Positions 8,525-18,898 of a stretch of 64,000 nucleotides of DNA are shown in pieces. The stretch's first letter is position 1. Every line of letters begins with the position of its first letter. The notes under the pieces are model-generated. The model ran no database searches. It saw only the letters and a list, made by a program, of their open reading frames with translations, and was not told the DNA's origin. The translations under genes and the position numbers were made by a program. The stretch is from Flavobacterium anseongense (lineage in GTDB: Bacteria > Bacteroidota > Bacteroidia > Flavobacteriales > Flavobacteriaceae): contig NZ_JAKIHN010000007.1 in assembly GCF_021608185.1 (NCBI RefSeq), positions 62,001-126,000 of the forward strand, given 5' to 3'.

Positions 8525-11377
8525 ATGAAATTATTACATAGTTTCTTGTTTTATTTTTTTCTCCCTTGCGTTGTTTTTCCACAGGGAAAACTGCTTCATT
8601 TCAATACAGCTAATGGTTTACCACATGATATCACATACGGTATTTTTCAAGATAGAGATGGGTTTATTTGGATTGGAACTGATGATGGATTAGCCAAATA
8701 CGATGGACAAGAGTTTAAAGTTTTTACGACTGATGATGGTTTACGAAATAACTTTATTATCGACATCAATCAGGTCCCAAACGGAGATATTGTCTTAGCC
8801 ACTTGGGGAGGAGGATTGCAAATCATAAGAAATGACAAAGTACTTCCACTCAAAATAAAAGGAGACGGAACAGAAAAATTGAATCATTTGCAGATTTGGG
8901 GTGATGACATCATTGCTCGACATTCGTATGGGAATATTATATACGAAAAAACAAATAAAACTTACCAAAAGAAATTGGTAGTTCTGAAAAACAATAAAGT
9001 ACAAAAAGTTAATTTTACGTTAGGAACCGGTAGACAGTACCTAACCATTATAGATAATAAACCTTTTTTTATAAACGGAATAAAATCGTTGTATAATATA
9101 TATACAACAACTGATAAAGGAATTTATGAAGTTAAAAATGACAATATTAACTCTTTAACAGGCTATTTTAAAGAATCCGTTGTCAATTCTATCTCAAAAA
9201 TAGATCAAAACAATTTTTTAGTTACAATAAAGGACAGTTTGTTTTATGTAAACAGGCATACAATAGTTCGTAAATTTAAATTAGATTTCGATGACGCCTC
9301 CAATATTATTTGTGATATAGCCAAAATCAATAGTAATCAATATTTAGTGATGGCAACGGACTTGAAAGGATTTAAAAATGCATACCTCTTTTCAAATGAT
9401 TTCAAAACAAAAGTCGGTATAAAAAAACTATTAAATGTAAAGGCCACCATATCGGATTTCATGATTGACAATGAAAACAATATTTGGATTACCACTAACG
9501 GAGAGGGTATATTTTGTTACAATCCCAACCTATCCTCTTTTATGAATATCTCAAAAAACAAGCTTCCTGAGACCTTGATATTGGGCATAGAAGAATTAAA
9601 AGAAAAAAAATACATACTCTCGCCGAACTACCTTTCCTCATTTTCAGACAGCACCACCATCAAAAGCATTAAAATCAATGGTATCGGTAAAAAATTAACC
9701 GTATTGAATAAGGACCAAATCATAGTAAACTCGATTAATATTAAAAATGGCTCTCAACACACCCCAAACATTAAGGAAGTTACGGGTTTTAACACGATTT
9801 GTCTTGAGCAAAACTCTACTATTTATGTGGATGACAGTATTTATATCGAAAAATATCAAGTTAAATTTCCACGCAATAAAAGAAACATTAATGATGCTGT
9901 TTTATATAAGGACACGCTTTGGTTTGCGACGAATTTGGGAATGTTTTACTATGACAAAAACAAGCGAGACATAGTAAAGAAATCGATTGGCAATAAAAAA
10001 TTATTAAGTGAGAATATAAAGAAACTACTGTTGGATCGTGGAGGACTTTGGATTGCCACATACAAAGGCCTTTGCAAAATCAGTAACGATACCTTGTATA
10101 CCTATAGTCAGAAAAACGGCTTAATTTGCGATCAGATTAATACTTTGATTACAGACCACAATCATAACCTTTGGATCGGGACTAACAAAGGAATTTCTGT
10201 TTTTGATCAAAAGAACTTTATTAATTTGACAACCAGCCGTGGATTGCTATCACCGTTCATCAATGTCATTTTTGAAAGTTCAACTAATGAAATTCTGGTA
10301 GGAAGTGATAAAGGAGTAACTATTATAGATAATAACAAGCCCTTAAAATTAGAACTGCCGCCACTGTTGCACATCAGTCAAAATCAATCGATTTTTAACT
10401 ATACAATCATTTCCTATAATCGGTCTAATTCTTTGATTGCACAATATAATCTTGACGAAAAAGGCTGGGTAACCTTAGAAAAACCAAAGGGCTCCCTATC
10501 GCTGCAAAACCAAAAAAAGGGAAATCACTCACTCGTGTTCAGAGCTAAAAAACAAGACGGAAGTTGGGGATATTCTAAAGTTTATAATTTCAAAACCAGC
10601 ATTCCATGGTTTAAAGACATTATATATATATCATTGTTGGTTATGGTAATTTCATTAAGCATAATCATGATGATTTTGTATCAACTCCGTAAAGTCAAAA
10701 AAAGAAATAACGATTTAAAGTTTGCCATTGAACGCCAGCATCAGCTTGAAAATGAACTGTCTGAAGTCCGAATGAATATTGCTCAGGATTTTCATGACGA
10801 TTTAGGTAATAAACTGGCACGTATATCGCTGTTATCTAATTTAGCTAAAGAGGAAGTCAGTCATGAAAACGTCAAACTAAAATCGAGAATAGAACAAATA
10901 GAAAATGATGCCGGATACTTGTATAAAGGGACCAAGGATTTCATCTTTTCGCTAAACGATGAAAGTAATTATTTGGAGGAACTGGTCACTTATCTCTCTG
11001 ATTTTGGAGAAGAATTTTATCAGGATACCCACATTAAATTCATCGTAGAAAAACGGATTAAAAATAACATTAAACTCCCATATTATTGGAGTAAACAACT
11101 TATTTATATTTTTAAAGAAGCCTTGACTAATGCGTTCAAACATTCGAAAGGGGATAAGGTTGTTTTTAGTTTTGACTATGATGGGATCACACTTACCATC
11201 AAGTGTTCAGACAATGGTATTGGCGTTAAAAAAACTGAATCAATAGCCTCTAATGGTATCACCAACATGACTAAACGAGCCAAAAAACTTGGCGGTGTTC
11301 TTGAAATACAGTTTGAGCGAGATGCAGGAACAACCGTAGTTTTTGTAGCTAAAACTACCTCAAAAGGTAGTGCTTAA
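8525..11377 (+). CDS. Two-component sensor histidine kinase with beta-propeller sensor domain
   Basis: A protein of 950 aa. After a signal peptide (ending 'VVFPQG') it has repeated two-component propeller units such as 'QDRDGFIWIGTDDGLAKYDG', 'DNENNIWITTNGEGI' and 'DHNHNLWIGTNKGI', then a Y_Y_Y-like beta domain. One membrane segment follows (about residues 698-718, 'IIYISLLVMVISLSIIMMIL') and then the cytoplasmic kinase. The HisKA_3 dimerisation motif 'AQDFHDDLGNKLARIS' holds the phospho-acceptor at about His757. HATPase motifs are 'EALTNAFKHS' (N box) and 'CSDNGIGV' (G1). The response regulator gene begins 33 bp downstream. The sensed ligand is not readable. The gene carries the same upstream box as its presumed target genes. 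Confidence 0.93.
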   Translation: MKLLHSFLFYFFLPCVVFPQGKLLHFNTANGLPHDITYGIFQDRDGFIWIGTDDGLAKYDGQEFKVFTTDDGLRNNFIIDINQVPNGDIVLATWGGGLQIIRNDKVLPLKIKGDGTEKLNHLQIWGDDIIARHSYGNIIYEKTNKTYQKKLVVLKNNKVQKVNFTLGTGRQYLTIIDNKPFFINGIKSLYNIYTTTDKGIYEVKNDNINSLTGYFKESVVNSISKIDQNNFLVTIKDSLFYVNRHTIVRKFKLDFDDASNIICDIAKINSNQYLVMATDLKGFKNAYLFSNDFKTKVGIKKLLNVKATISDFMIDNENNIWITTNGEGIFCYNPNLSSFMNISKNKLPETLILGIEELKEKKYILSPNYLSSFSDSTTIKSIKINGIGKKLTVLNKDQIIVNSINIKNGSQHTPNIKEVTGFNTICLEQNSTIYVDDSIYIEKYQVKFPRNKRNINDAVLYKDTLWFATNLGMFYYDKNKRDIVKKSIGNKKLLSENIKKLLLDRGGLWIATYKGLCKISNDTLYTYSQKNGLICDQINTLITDHNHNLWIGTNKGISVFDQKNFINLTTSRGLLSPFINVIFESSTNEILVGSDKGVTIIDNNKPLKLELPPLLHISQNQSIFNYTIISYNRSNSLIAQYNLDEKGWVTLEKPKGSLSLQNQKKGNHSLVFRAKKQDGSWGYSKVYNFKTSIPWFKDIIYISLLVMVISLSIIMMILYQLRKVKKRNNDLKFAIERQHQLENELSEVRMNIAQDFHDDLGNKLARISLLSNLAKEEVSHENVKLKSRIEQIENDAGYLYKGTKDFIFSLNDESNYLEELVTYLSDFGEEFYQDTHIKFIVEKRIKNNIKLPYYWSKQLIYIFKEALTNAFKHSKGDKVVFSFDYDGITLTIKCSDNGIGVKKTESIASNGITNMTKRAKKLGGVLEIQFERDAGTTVVFVAKTTSKGSA

Positions 11378-11410
11378 AAAGGATGAGAATATTAACTTTG
11401 CAATGAGTCT

Positions 11411-12034
11411 ATGAAGTACAAAGTAGTTATAATAGAAGACAATTCACCGTTGAGTCAGGCTTTTGAGGAAATCATCAACAGTTCCTCTGATTTCATGGTT
11501 TTGGATTCCTATACCAGCTGTGAAGAGGCACTCGATAATCTGAAATCCGATCGACCGAATTTGGTTTTGATGGATATTGATTTACCGGGTATGAACGGTG
11601 TTGAAGGCACTAAAATAATCAAACAGAAACTTCCCAATACCATCATCATCATGGTAACAGTTTATGAAAATTCTGAAATGGTGTTTAATGCTTTGTGTGC
11701 AGGTGCCACCGGATATCTAACTAAAAATTTGAAGCCGAATGATTTAATCAGTTCATTAGAAGAAGCCGTATCGGGAGGTGCGCCTATGAGTATACATATT
11801 GCCAAAATGGTGGTGAGTTCGTTTCAAAAGAAACACAGCGATATCCAACTCTCCAACCGGGAAAAAGAAGTATTGACACTATTGGCCAGTGGATATAGTT
11901 ATGACAGTATTGGAGAAAAACTATTCATTAGTAAAAACACCATCAAATTTCACTTGAAAAACATTTACATCAAACTTCAGGTACATTCTAATATTGAGGC
12001 CATTCAAAAAGCCAATAAAGAAAACCTAATTTAA
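11411..12034 (+). CDS. NarL/LuxR-type response regulator
   Basis: A protein of 207 aa. The receiver domain (1-125) has acidic pocket 'IIEDN', phospho-acceptor Asp55 in 'LVLMDIDLPG', switch Thr in 'MVTVYE' and Lys in 'GYLTKNLKP'. The C-terminal LuxR-type HTH (about 145-205) reads 'LSNREKEVLTLLASGYSYDSIGEKLFISKNTIKFHLKNIYIKL', shown here in words as the standard four-helix block. It is the cognate partner of the adjacent kinase. Its likely DNA target is the CTACCC-N4-GGGTAG box found before the kinase gene and four downstream transcription units; that link is inferred from position and repetition. Confidence 0.93.
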   Translation: MKYKVVIIEDNSPLSQAFEEIINSSSDFMVLDSYTSCEEALDNLKSDRPNLVLMDIDLPGMNGVEGTKIIKQKLPNTIIIMVTVYENSEMVFNALCAGATGYLTKNLKPNDLISSLEEAVSGGAPMSIHIAKMVVSSFQKKHSDIQLSNREKEVLTLLASGYSYDSIGEKLFISKNTIKFHLKNIYIKLQVHSNIEAIQKANKENLI

Positions 12035-12112
12035 ACATCCTAATAGCTAGCCTTTCTTCACAAATGATAAATTAATTTTGGTTATCCTTAATGTGTTATT
12101 TAGTATTCGATT

Positions 12113-13108
12113 ATGAAAAAAAGTTTCTTTGCATTGTTTTTATTTTCTAGTCTATTTTCACATGCACAACGGTGGTATGCCATAAACGACTCTACATCTT
12201 ATAGTTACGAAAATATCAATATCACCGTCGGAAGACACAATGTATATCTAAACCAAGGTGGTAATCTGAGTGTAATTCGTGATTTTGATATCAATAACCC
12301 TCAAATTAATGAAGATTACATCAGAGACTTTGATTTTATTGATGCCGATACTTGGTATGTTTTGGTTGGTAGTCGTTACATAGGTTCTGAAACAGAACTT
12401 TACAAAACCGATGATGCCGGGCTAAACTGGCAGTTGTTAGCGCCTGAGTCTTTCACAGTTCCTAATAGTTTAGATGGAACTGCCAACAACATTAACCAAG
12501 TTCAGTTTCTCAACGGTCGTATCTACTTGTTTGACGCCTATTATACATCAAGAGTCTTTTATTCTGATGATTTAGGTCAAACTTGGACACATTGGTTTCA
12601 ATGTTTTTGGAGTCATTATTATCAAATCTATGCCTGTGGTAGCCAACTGTATATACACGGTCTGGCTGGTGATGGTTTCAGGCCCTATATGGTTGAAATT
12701 CCGCCTTCCTATTTTGGGCAGCAAAATATTGTTACAACCAACGTTGGCGGATGCAATAATTCGGGTACACCAGGTTGTTATCATGCTCCCGCAAATATGA
12801 GCGTTCCTGATGTTTATGATTACTTCAGAAATCTTTTTCAAACTACCATCTGCACTACTTTAGATAATGCAAACATTACTGTTAAAGAGATTAAGGTATA
12901 TCCAAATCCGGCAATTTACAGCCTATCTCTCGAAGGAGTTGATGCTACAATTCCTTTTAGTATTTCTGTTTACAATAGTTTGGGGCAGAAATTCTTAGAA
13001 GATAAAAATAAACGCAACATTGATTTGACTTCTTTTGAATCGGGTGTCTATTTTCTAAAAATTACGCAGCAAAAAATTACCAAATCAATTAAGGTTATTA
13101 AACAGTAA
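12113..13108 (+). CDS. Secreted protein with T9SS sorting domain, photosystem-stability-like repeat
   Basis: A protein of 331 aa with signal peptide (MKKSFFALFLFSSLFSHAQ). The middle contains BNR/YCF48-like lines, 'LYKTDDAGLNWQLL' and 'VFYSDDLGQTWTHW', which mark beta-propeller-like units. The end from about residue 258, 'IKVYPNPAIYSLSLEG' to 'KSIKVIKQ', is a type A T9SS C-terminal domain, so the protein is exported through the type IX system and probably surface-anchored. It lies 78 bp after the regulator gene. Unlike its downstream neighbours it has no visible CTACCC box. Function unknown. Confidence 0.8.
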   Translation: MKKSFFALFLFSSLFSHAQRWYAINDSTSYSYENINITVGRHNVYLNQGGNLSVIRDFDINNPQINEDYIRDFDFIDADTWYVLVGSRYIGSETELYKTDDAGLNWQLLAPESFTVPNSLDGTANNINQVQFLNGRIYLFDAYYTSRVFYSDDLGQTWTHWFQCFWSHYYQIYACGSQLYIHGLAGDGFRPYMVEIPPSYFGQQNIVTTNVGGCNNSGTPGCYHAPANMSVPDVYDYFRNLFQTTICTTLDNANITVKEIKVYPNPAIYSLSLEGVDATIPFSISVYNSLGQKFLEDKNKRNIDLTSFESGVYFLKITQQKITKSIKVIKQ

Positions 13109-13394
13109 ATCTTCTTACAGGGTATTGCGAATAGTACTCTAATAAAATATGTCACAGGTAATAATTTAGCAGATTATCAGTCCGAACTGTATTATTTTTT
13201 TTAAAAACCAGCTCTGTTTTTACGCTGACAGAAGTTTATTCAAAGAAGCGATACAAAGAAACATCAGGCTATGATTTCGTTAGAACGACAAGTACGATTT
13301 TCTCTGCGTTACAAAGTTGAAAAAACTTTGTTTTACAATTTGCCACAAAAAAGATATGACCTACATCTGATTTTCTAAAAGTTACTAAAACTTT

Positions 13395-13441
13395 CTACCC
13401 TAATGGGTAGTACATGAAAGTAGTAAGCCAAAGTATTTTTG
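13395..13441 (+). promoter_or_regulatory. CTACCC box 2 and -7 element before gene 13464
   Basis: CTACCC-TAAT-GGGTAG (13395-13410) is identical to box 1. The -7 element TATTTTTG starts at 13434, 24 bp after the box. This places the box just upstream of the -33 region, a typical activator position. The remainder of 13109-13463 holds nothing else recognisable. Confidence 0.75.
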
Positions 13442-13463
13442 AAGAAATCTAAATACTTAACTT

Positions 13464-16046
13464 ATGAAGAAAATTACTTTTTTTATAGCTTTCGGGCTAT
13501 TTACTTTAATTGGCAATGCCCAAACGTTCCAATGGGCTAAACAAATTGCAGGAACTACGGCATCAGCATTTTCAGTTAATATAAAAGACTTAAGACCGAT
13601 TGGTACCGGACACGTTTTTGTTTGCGGAAGTTTTAGTGGAACTGTCGATTTTGATCCATCAAGCGGTACCAACTTTAAAACAGCCCAAGGAACAGATGGG
13701 TTTGTAGGTCAATATGACTCAGGAGGGAATCTTTTGTGGCTGTACACCACCAATCAATCCGGAGATGAGGAAGCCAAAGGTCTTTGTATAAACAGCGATT
13801 TTCTGCCATCAAAATTGATTTCAGTATTTCAACAAGGTACAAACAGTTTCTTTTTACGAAGTTTTACTATTTCTGATGGGACTATTTTTTCGACTTCTTC
13901 CATCTATTCAGCAACAGGCACTGTCAACATTACTTCATTAAATGCGTTAGCACAACTTGATGCCTACATGGTTGGTGGTTCTTATTCGGGTTCTATTACT
14001 GTTGATGGACAAACCAGAACAAGTGCAGGTCAGCAAGATGGTTTCGTTGCTAAGTTTCAGTCTAACGGCTCAAGTGCAGCTAGTGCCTTTGAATTTGGCT
14101 GGCTAAAAAGTTATGGAGGAACGGGTAATGATCAAGTTAATAGCGTAACTTTTTATGGCTTAATGAGTTGTGTCGGATATTTTGAAAATACAGCTGATTT
14201 CGATGGTGATCCTTTAACAAGTTCCATTCTTAGAACTTCTGCAGGAGGAAAAGATTGCTTTAAACTAGACCTTGATTATTCAAATGGAAATACACAAACA
14301 ACAATTGCCTTTGGCAGCACAGGAGATGATTCAGTTTCAGCAATATGTGATACGGATGCAGGAATTATTTCGGGATATTTTTCTAATACATTGCCGGTAG
14401 ACCCAACTGATGTTGATAATAATTTGGTCTCAAGTGGAGGTAAGGATGGATTTATAATTCGATATAGTGGCTCAACCTATTTTTGGGCTCAAAAAATAGG
14501 CGGCACAAATGATGATGAAATAGTTAGCCTTAGTAAGGCTTCCGCAAATGTAGATGTTTATTATGCTGCAAAACTAGGTTCAGTATCTGGTTCTGCAACA
14601 ACTATAGGGAGTTATTCAAGTGCCACAGGAGTAGTTACGTCATTTGGGGGTATTTTCCTTCCAAACAATCAGACAACACTCAATGCGCCATTACGCATAG
14701 CACAGGATTTAAATACATCAATCGGAGTATTTACCAGTGGCGTATTCAATGCAACTACTGATTTTAATCCTCAAACAGGAACTGCTTCCATTACTCCTAT
14801 TAGCGGTGGTAATAATGGTTTTATTCAAAAAATGTCACCCTGTAGTAATTCTGCAGAAACTCCAACTATCTCGGGTAACAATTCAGTATGTTTAGGACAG
14901 AGCATTACTCTTTCTGTTGGTAATTCTGCCACTTTGAGGGATAATAACGAATGGAAATGGTATTCAGATAGTTGTGGTGGCACTCTTGTCGGTACAGGAT
15001 TTACCCTAGCTGTTTCACCAAATGTTCAGACTACATATTATGTTCGGGGTGAAGGAGGTTGCGTGCCAAACGGAAACTGTTCTGCAGGGAAAACGGTATC
15101 TATAATTACTAATTTACCTAGTGATGCAGTAACAATAAGTGGCAATACATTAACGGCAACACAAGCAAGTGCAACTTATCAATGGATTGATTGTAATAAT
15201 GGAAATTCAGATATAGCGGGGGCTACAAGTCGGTCATATACACCAACAGTATCCGGAAACTATGCTGTTAGAGTAACCAATTCCAGTGGTTGTACTGTTA
15301 CTTCGAATTGTACTGTATTAACCATTTGTAATCCGGCCACAAACCCTCAAATCACGGGTTCTGCAAATGCAATATGTGCAGGTGAAAGTAGAACACTAAC
15401 CGCTACCGGAAATCTTAATCAAAGTTTAGAATGGAAATGGTATACCGGTACTAACTGTGGACAAACTTTAATAGGAACAGGTGCCAGCATTACAGTCTCG
15501 CCAACAGTAACAACTGCATATTATTGCAGGGGTGAAGGAGGATGCAGTCAGGATGGCTTGTGCAGAACAGTTAATGTACAGGTTAATGCAGTACCTTCTA
15601 ATGTAGTTTCACAAACTGGAAATATCCTTACTGCCCAAGAGAGCGGTGCTACCTATCAATGGATAGATTGTACAAATGGAAACTCGGATATTTCGGGTGC
15701 GACAAGTCAGTCCTACACACCAACGGTTTCAGGAAACTATGCTGTAAAAATCACATCAGCAAATGGTTGTTTGGTTACTTCTTCATGTACTCAAATTACC
15801 TTAAGTATTCAAGAATTTGAACAATTAGGAATAAAATTATATCCTAATCCAATAAAAAATCACTTTACTCTCGTTGGTGAAGAGGTTATAAATCGGGTAA
15901 CCATTTACAATTTATTAGGTCAGAAAGTAAAAGAATTTTCAGGGAATCAGTCTTATTATGACGTAAATGACCTTTCATCAGGAACATTTATCATTGAAGT
16001 AGTTACTGAAAAAGGAAAAGCAAAAACAAAGATTATAAAAGAATAA
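13464..16046 (+). CDS. Large T9SS-exported beta-repeat protein (paralogue of 16168 gene)
   Basis: A protein of 860 aa with signal peptide (MKKITFFIAFGLFTLIGNAQ). The N-terminal half carries repeats with 'CGSFSGTVDFDPSSGT' and 'GFVGQYDSGGNLLW' wording, like SBBP/delta-60-type beta-propeller repeats. Residues of about 470-780 hold two near-identical Ig-like units ('EWKWYSDSCGGTLVGTG', 'YYVRGEGGC', 'YQWIDCNNGNSDI'). A type A T9SS domain closes the protein ('LGIKLYPNPIKNHFTLVGEE'). It is probably a surface or secreted structural/adhesive protein. Control by the adjacent two-component system is inferred from the CTACCC box. It is a tandem paralogue of the next gene. Confidence 0.85.
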   Translation: MKKITFFIAFGLFTLIGNAQTFQWAKQIAGTTASAFSVNIKDLRPIGTGHVFVCGSFSGTVDFDPSSGTNFKTAQGTDGFVGQYDSGGNLLWLYTTNQSGDEEAKGLCINSDFLPSKLISVFQQGTNSFFLRSFTISDGTIFSTSSIYSATGTVNITSLNALAQLDAYMVGGSYSGSITVDGQTRTSAGQQDGFVAKFQSNGSSAASAFEFGWLKSYGGTGNDQVNSVTFYGLMSCVGYFENTADFDGDPLTSSILRTSAGGKDCFKLDLDYSNGNTQTTIAFGSTGDDSVSAICDTDAGIISGYFSNTLPVDPTDVDNNLVSSGGKDGFIIRYSGSTYFWAQKIGGTNDDEIVSLSKASANVDVYYAAKLGSVSGSATTIGSYSSATGVVTSFGGIFLPNNQTTLNAPLRIAQDLNTSIGVFTSGVFNATTDFNPQTGTASITPISGGNNGFIQKMSPCSNSAETPTISGNNSVCLGQSITLSVGNSATLRDNNEWKWYSDSCGGTLVGTGFTLAVSPNVQTTYYVRGEGGCVPNGNCSAGKTVSIITNLPSDAVTISGNTLTATQASATYQWIDCNNGNSDIAGATSRSYTPTVSGNYAVRVTNSSGCTVTSNCTVLTICNPATNPQITGSANAICAGESRTLTATGNLNQSLEWKWYTGTNCGQTLIGTGASITVSPTVTTAYYCRGEGGCSQDGLCRTVNVQVNAVPSNVVSQTGNILTAQESGATYQWIDCTNGNSDISGATSQSYTPTVSGNYAVKITSANGCLVTSSCTQITLSIQEFEQLGIKLYPNPIKNHFTLVGEEVINRVTIYNLLGQKVKEFSGNQSYYDVNDLSSGTFIIEVVTEKGKAKTKIIKE

Positions 16047-16066
16047 GTTTTAAAGATTAATTATTG

Positions 16067-16096
16067 AAAGAGTTGGATTTAATCCAGCTCTTTTCT
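16067..16096 (+). terminator. Intrinsic terminator after gene 13464
   Basis: AAAGAGTTGGATT pairs with AATCCAGCTCTTT across a very short loop, followed by a T-rich run (TTCTTTT). Confidence 0.7.
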
Positions 16097-16103
16097 TTTA
16101 AAT

Positions 16104-16149
16104 CTACCTGATAGGGTAGTTCCTTTTTTAAATCGGTCTATTATTTTTA
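16104..16149 (+). promoter_or_regulatory. CTACCC box 3 and -7 element before gene 16168
   Basis: CTACCT-GATA-GGGTAG (16104-16119) has one mismatch to box 1 in the left arm. A -7-like TATTTTTA starts at 16142, 23 bp after the box. Confidence 0.7.
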
Positions 16150-16167
16150 TTTTTTAATTAACACCAA

Positions 16168-18777
16168 ATGAAAAAAACAATTTTTATTCTCTCACTTTTT
16201 TTGCTTGTAAACTTCTCTTACTCTCAAAACAGTCTTCAATTTGCAAAGAGTATAGCTTCGACCGGCTCCATCATTACCAATGGTGGTGTAGTGATTAAAG
16301 ATGTATTAACCGACAGTAATGGGAATACCTATTTCTTTGGCTACTATTTTGGTACATGCGACTTCGACCCTAATGCGGGTGTTACTGAAAAAACCGCTAT
16401 CCTAACTGATGGTTTTGTGGTGAAATTTGATACGGGAGGGAATTTGATTTGGGTGAATACAGAAGCAGTTGCCGGCGATCAGGAAATCAGTGCCGGAGTC
16501 ATTAATGTTGGGAGTATCTTTACCAATGTACTAACTGTAGTTCAAAAAAACAGTTTAAATACTTTTTCACTCAAACAACTTAATCTGACTAACGGTGAAA
16601 CGACATTTACCTCTTCGAGCTATAGCACTAATTCAGGAAATAATGCAATAAACATTAATAGCATAGCGGTTTTTAATACCGCAACAGTCACTAATTATTA
16701 TTTAGGAGGATCCTTTTTAGGAACGATTACTTTAGGAGCCTCCACTGCTACTAGTGCCGGAAATCTGGATGCATTTAGTTGTTGCTTTCGCACCACAAAC
16801 GAGACAAATCCATTTACGTTTCAATGGCTAAATACTTATGGTGGTGCTGGTAATGATGAAATTAACGATCTATCCGCTCCTTCAAATTCTGTTCTTAACT
16901 TGATAGGTTATTTTAGCCAAACATCCGATTTCGATGGCAATACTTCTACAAATACTATCTCAAGAACTTCGGCGGGGCTTAAAGATGGATTTTTTGCGGT
17001 AGTATCTTCTTCAAACGGAAGACCAACTGCAACAGACAATGTAATTACAATTGGCGGAACAGGTAATGATGTATTCCTAAATATTTCAGGTGAAAGCAAC
17101 AATTACTTCCTTTGTGGTTCATTTAGTGGAACAGTAGATTTTGATCCAAGCGCTACCGTCAATTCAAAAACAGCTACAGGCGGAACCGATGGTTTTGTGG
17201 CAAGATACAATAGCAGCACGCCCGACTTAGCCTGGGTACAAACATCCGGAACATCCGGTTTTAATGATGAAATCACAGACATAACTTCGAATTCTGGCAC
17301 TAACAGAGTCTATTTTTGTGGTTATACGTCAAATTCGAGTGGTGGAAAAACCATACAATTAGCTTCACTTTTCTTTGATGGAAGTACCAATGCATTTGGA
17401 GGACCATTAACTCCAGCTACTGCTACTTCTCAAAATTATCCAACAGCTATAACACAAAATGACTATGACATCTATACCGTTGGCATTTTTAATGATACTG
17501 TTGATTTTAATCCGAGTGCTTCATCCTTTACCCTGAATAATAGCCCGAGTGGCAACAATGGCTTTGTTAGTAAAATGACTTTTTGTGGATTTCCTGCCAT
17601 TACCCCGGTAATTAACGGAACATCAAATTCTTGTGCCTCTAATCAAATTCCGCTTACAATTTCAAATCCAAATTTAAGAAATAATGAACAATGGAAATGG
17701 TATAGCGCAAGTTGTGGAGGTACCCTGGTTGGGTCAGGAGAAACCATTACCGTATCGCCAAATAGTACCACAACTTATTTTGTTCGTGGAGAAGGTGGTT
17801 GTGCAGCTACTAGTGACTGTAGTGCTGCGTTTACAATAAACATCAATCCAAACCCAAGCAATGTGATTACACAAAATGGAACCATATTAACAGCAACCGA
17901 GGAAAATGGAATTTATCAATGGGTGGATTGTAACAATGGTAATCAATTTATAAATGGAGCGACTAATAGAAACTTTGCTCCTGCAGTAGCCGGAAATTAT
18001 GCGGCTTTAGTTTCTAACGCATTCGATTGTCAGGTGCTGACGAATTGTATTAATTATAGTTGTATTGCAGCCACAGCACCAACCATTAGTGGTGATGTGT
18101 ACGTTTGCAATGGTCTTGTTTCAAGTATTCCTTTGAATGTTACCGGCAACTTAAACAACAATACATCTTGGGCATGGTATTCCGGAAGTTGTAACGGTAC
18201 ACTATTGGGCTATGGGCCAACCCGAAATGTAGGTGTCGGAACGTATTATGTAAAAGGAATTGCAGGTTGCGCCGGTGATGGAGACTGTTCTCAACCTTTT
18301 ACCGTTTCATTGTACAACCCAACCATAACCATAACTCCCGTAGGGAACACCTTAGTTACCCAAGATATTCCCGGTGCTACTTATGCCTGGACCGCATGCA
18401 ATGACAATAGCGTAATTCTGGGAAATCAATACATTTTCACACCCCCGGGAACAGGATCTTACAAAGTATATGTAAACTGGAGCCAGAGCGGAAATTGTGC
18501 TTCAGGAGCAGGATGCTTTCAATATAATGGCCCTTTAAGCATACCTGAAGATACTAAGTTTGACTATAAACTATTTCCAAATCCGGTTGAAAATGTATTT
18601 GAAATTCAGTCTGAAGAACTAATTAAAGAAGTTACAATTTATAATGTTTTAGGACAAAAAATAGCACAATTTAAGAATCAAAAACATTACAATATTGAGC
18701 ATCTCTCTTCCGGAACTTATATAATTGACATTAAGTCAGAGGAAGGAATTATAACAGATAAAATTATTAAAAGATAA
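16168..18777 (+). CDS. Large T9SS-exported beta-repeat protein (paralogue of 13464 gene)
   Basis: A protein of 869 aa with signal peptide (MKKTIFILSLFLLVNFSYSQ). It has the same plan as its upstream neighbour. There are SBBP-like repeats ('CGSFSGTVDFDPSATV', 'DGFVARYNS', 'GTFNDTVDFNPSAS'-type lines). Ig-like units follow with 'QWKWYSASCGGTLVGSG', 'YFVRGEGGC' and a more diverged third unit. The terminal T9SS type A domain reads 'YKLFPNPVENVFEIQSEE'. Sequence similarity along the whole length makes this a tandem duplication with divergence. Export by T9SS and surface location are inferred; binding partner unknown. Confidence 0.85.
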   Translation: MKKTIFILSLFLLVNFSYSQNSLQFAKSIASTGSIITNGGVVIKDVLTDSNGNTYFFGYYFGTCDFDPNAGVTEKTAILTDGFVVKFDTGGNLIWVNTEAVAGDQEISAGVINVGSIFTNVLTVVQKNSLNTFSLKQLNLTNGETTFTSSSYSTNSGNNAININSIAVFNTATVTNYYLGGSFLGTITLGASTATSAGNLDAFSCCFRTTNETNPFTFQWLNTYGGAGNDEINDLSAPSNSVLNLIGYFSQTSDFDGNTSTNTISRTSAGLKDGFFAVVSSSNGRPTATDNVITIGGTGNDVFLNISGESNNYFLCGSFSGTVDFDPSATVNSKTATGGTDGFVARYNSSTPDLAWVQTSGTSGFNDEITDITSNSGTNRVYFCGYTSNSSGGKTIQLASLFFDGSTNAFGGPLTPATATSQNYPTAITQNDYDIYTVGIFNDTVDFNPSASSFTLNNSPSGNNGFVSKMTFCGFPAITPVINGTSNSCASNQIPLTISNPNLRNNEQWKWYSASCGGTLVGSGETITVSPNSTTTYFVRGEGGCAATSDCSAAFTININPNPSNVITQNGTILTATEENGIYQWVDCNNGNQFINGATNRNFAPAVAGNYAALVSNAFDCQVLTNCINYSCIAATAPTISGDVYVCNGLVSSIPLNVTGNLNNNTSWAWYSGSCNGTLLGYGPTRNVGVGTYYVKGIAGCAGDGDCSQPFTVSLYNPTITITPVGNTLVTQDIPGATYAWTACNDNSVILGNQYIFTPPGTGSYKVYVNWSQSGNCASGAGCFQYNGPLSIPEDTKFDYKLFPNPVENVFEIQSEELIKEVTIYNVLGQKIAQFKNQKHYNIEHLSSGTYIIDIKSEEGIITDKIIKR

Positions 18778-18806
18778 GTATTAATGTAGTTTTTAATTTT
18801 TGGAAG

Positions 18807-18836
18807 AAAGGGAAGTGTAAATGCTTCTCTTTTTTT
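18807..18836 (+). terminator. Intrinsic terminator after gene 16168
   Basis: The 9-bp stem AAAGGGAAG (18807-18815) / CTTCTCTTT (18824-18832) is followed by a T run. It abuts box 4. Confidence 0.7.
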
Positions 18837-18882
18837 CTACCCATTTAGGTAGGTTCGGGTATTTTTTATTACAATAACTTTA
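18837..18882 (+). promoter_or_regulatory. CTACCC box 4 and -7 element before gene 18899
   Basis: CTACCC-ATTT-AGGTAG (18837-18852) has one arm mismatch. TAACTTTA starts at 18875, 23 bp after the box. Confidence 0.7.
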
Positions 18883-18898
18883 TTGTTATAAAAAAATT

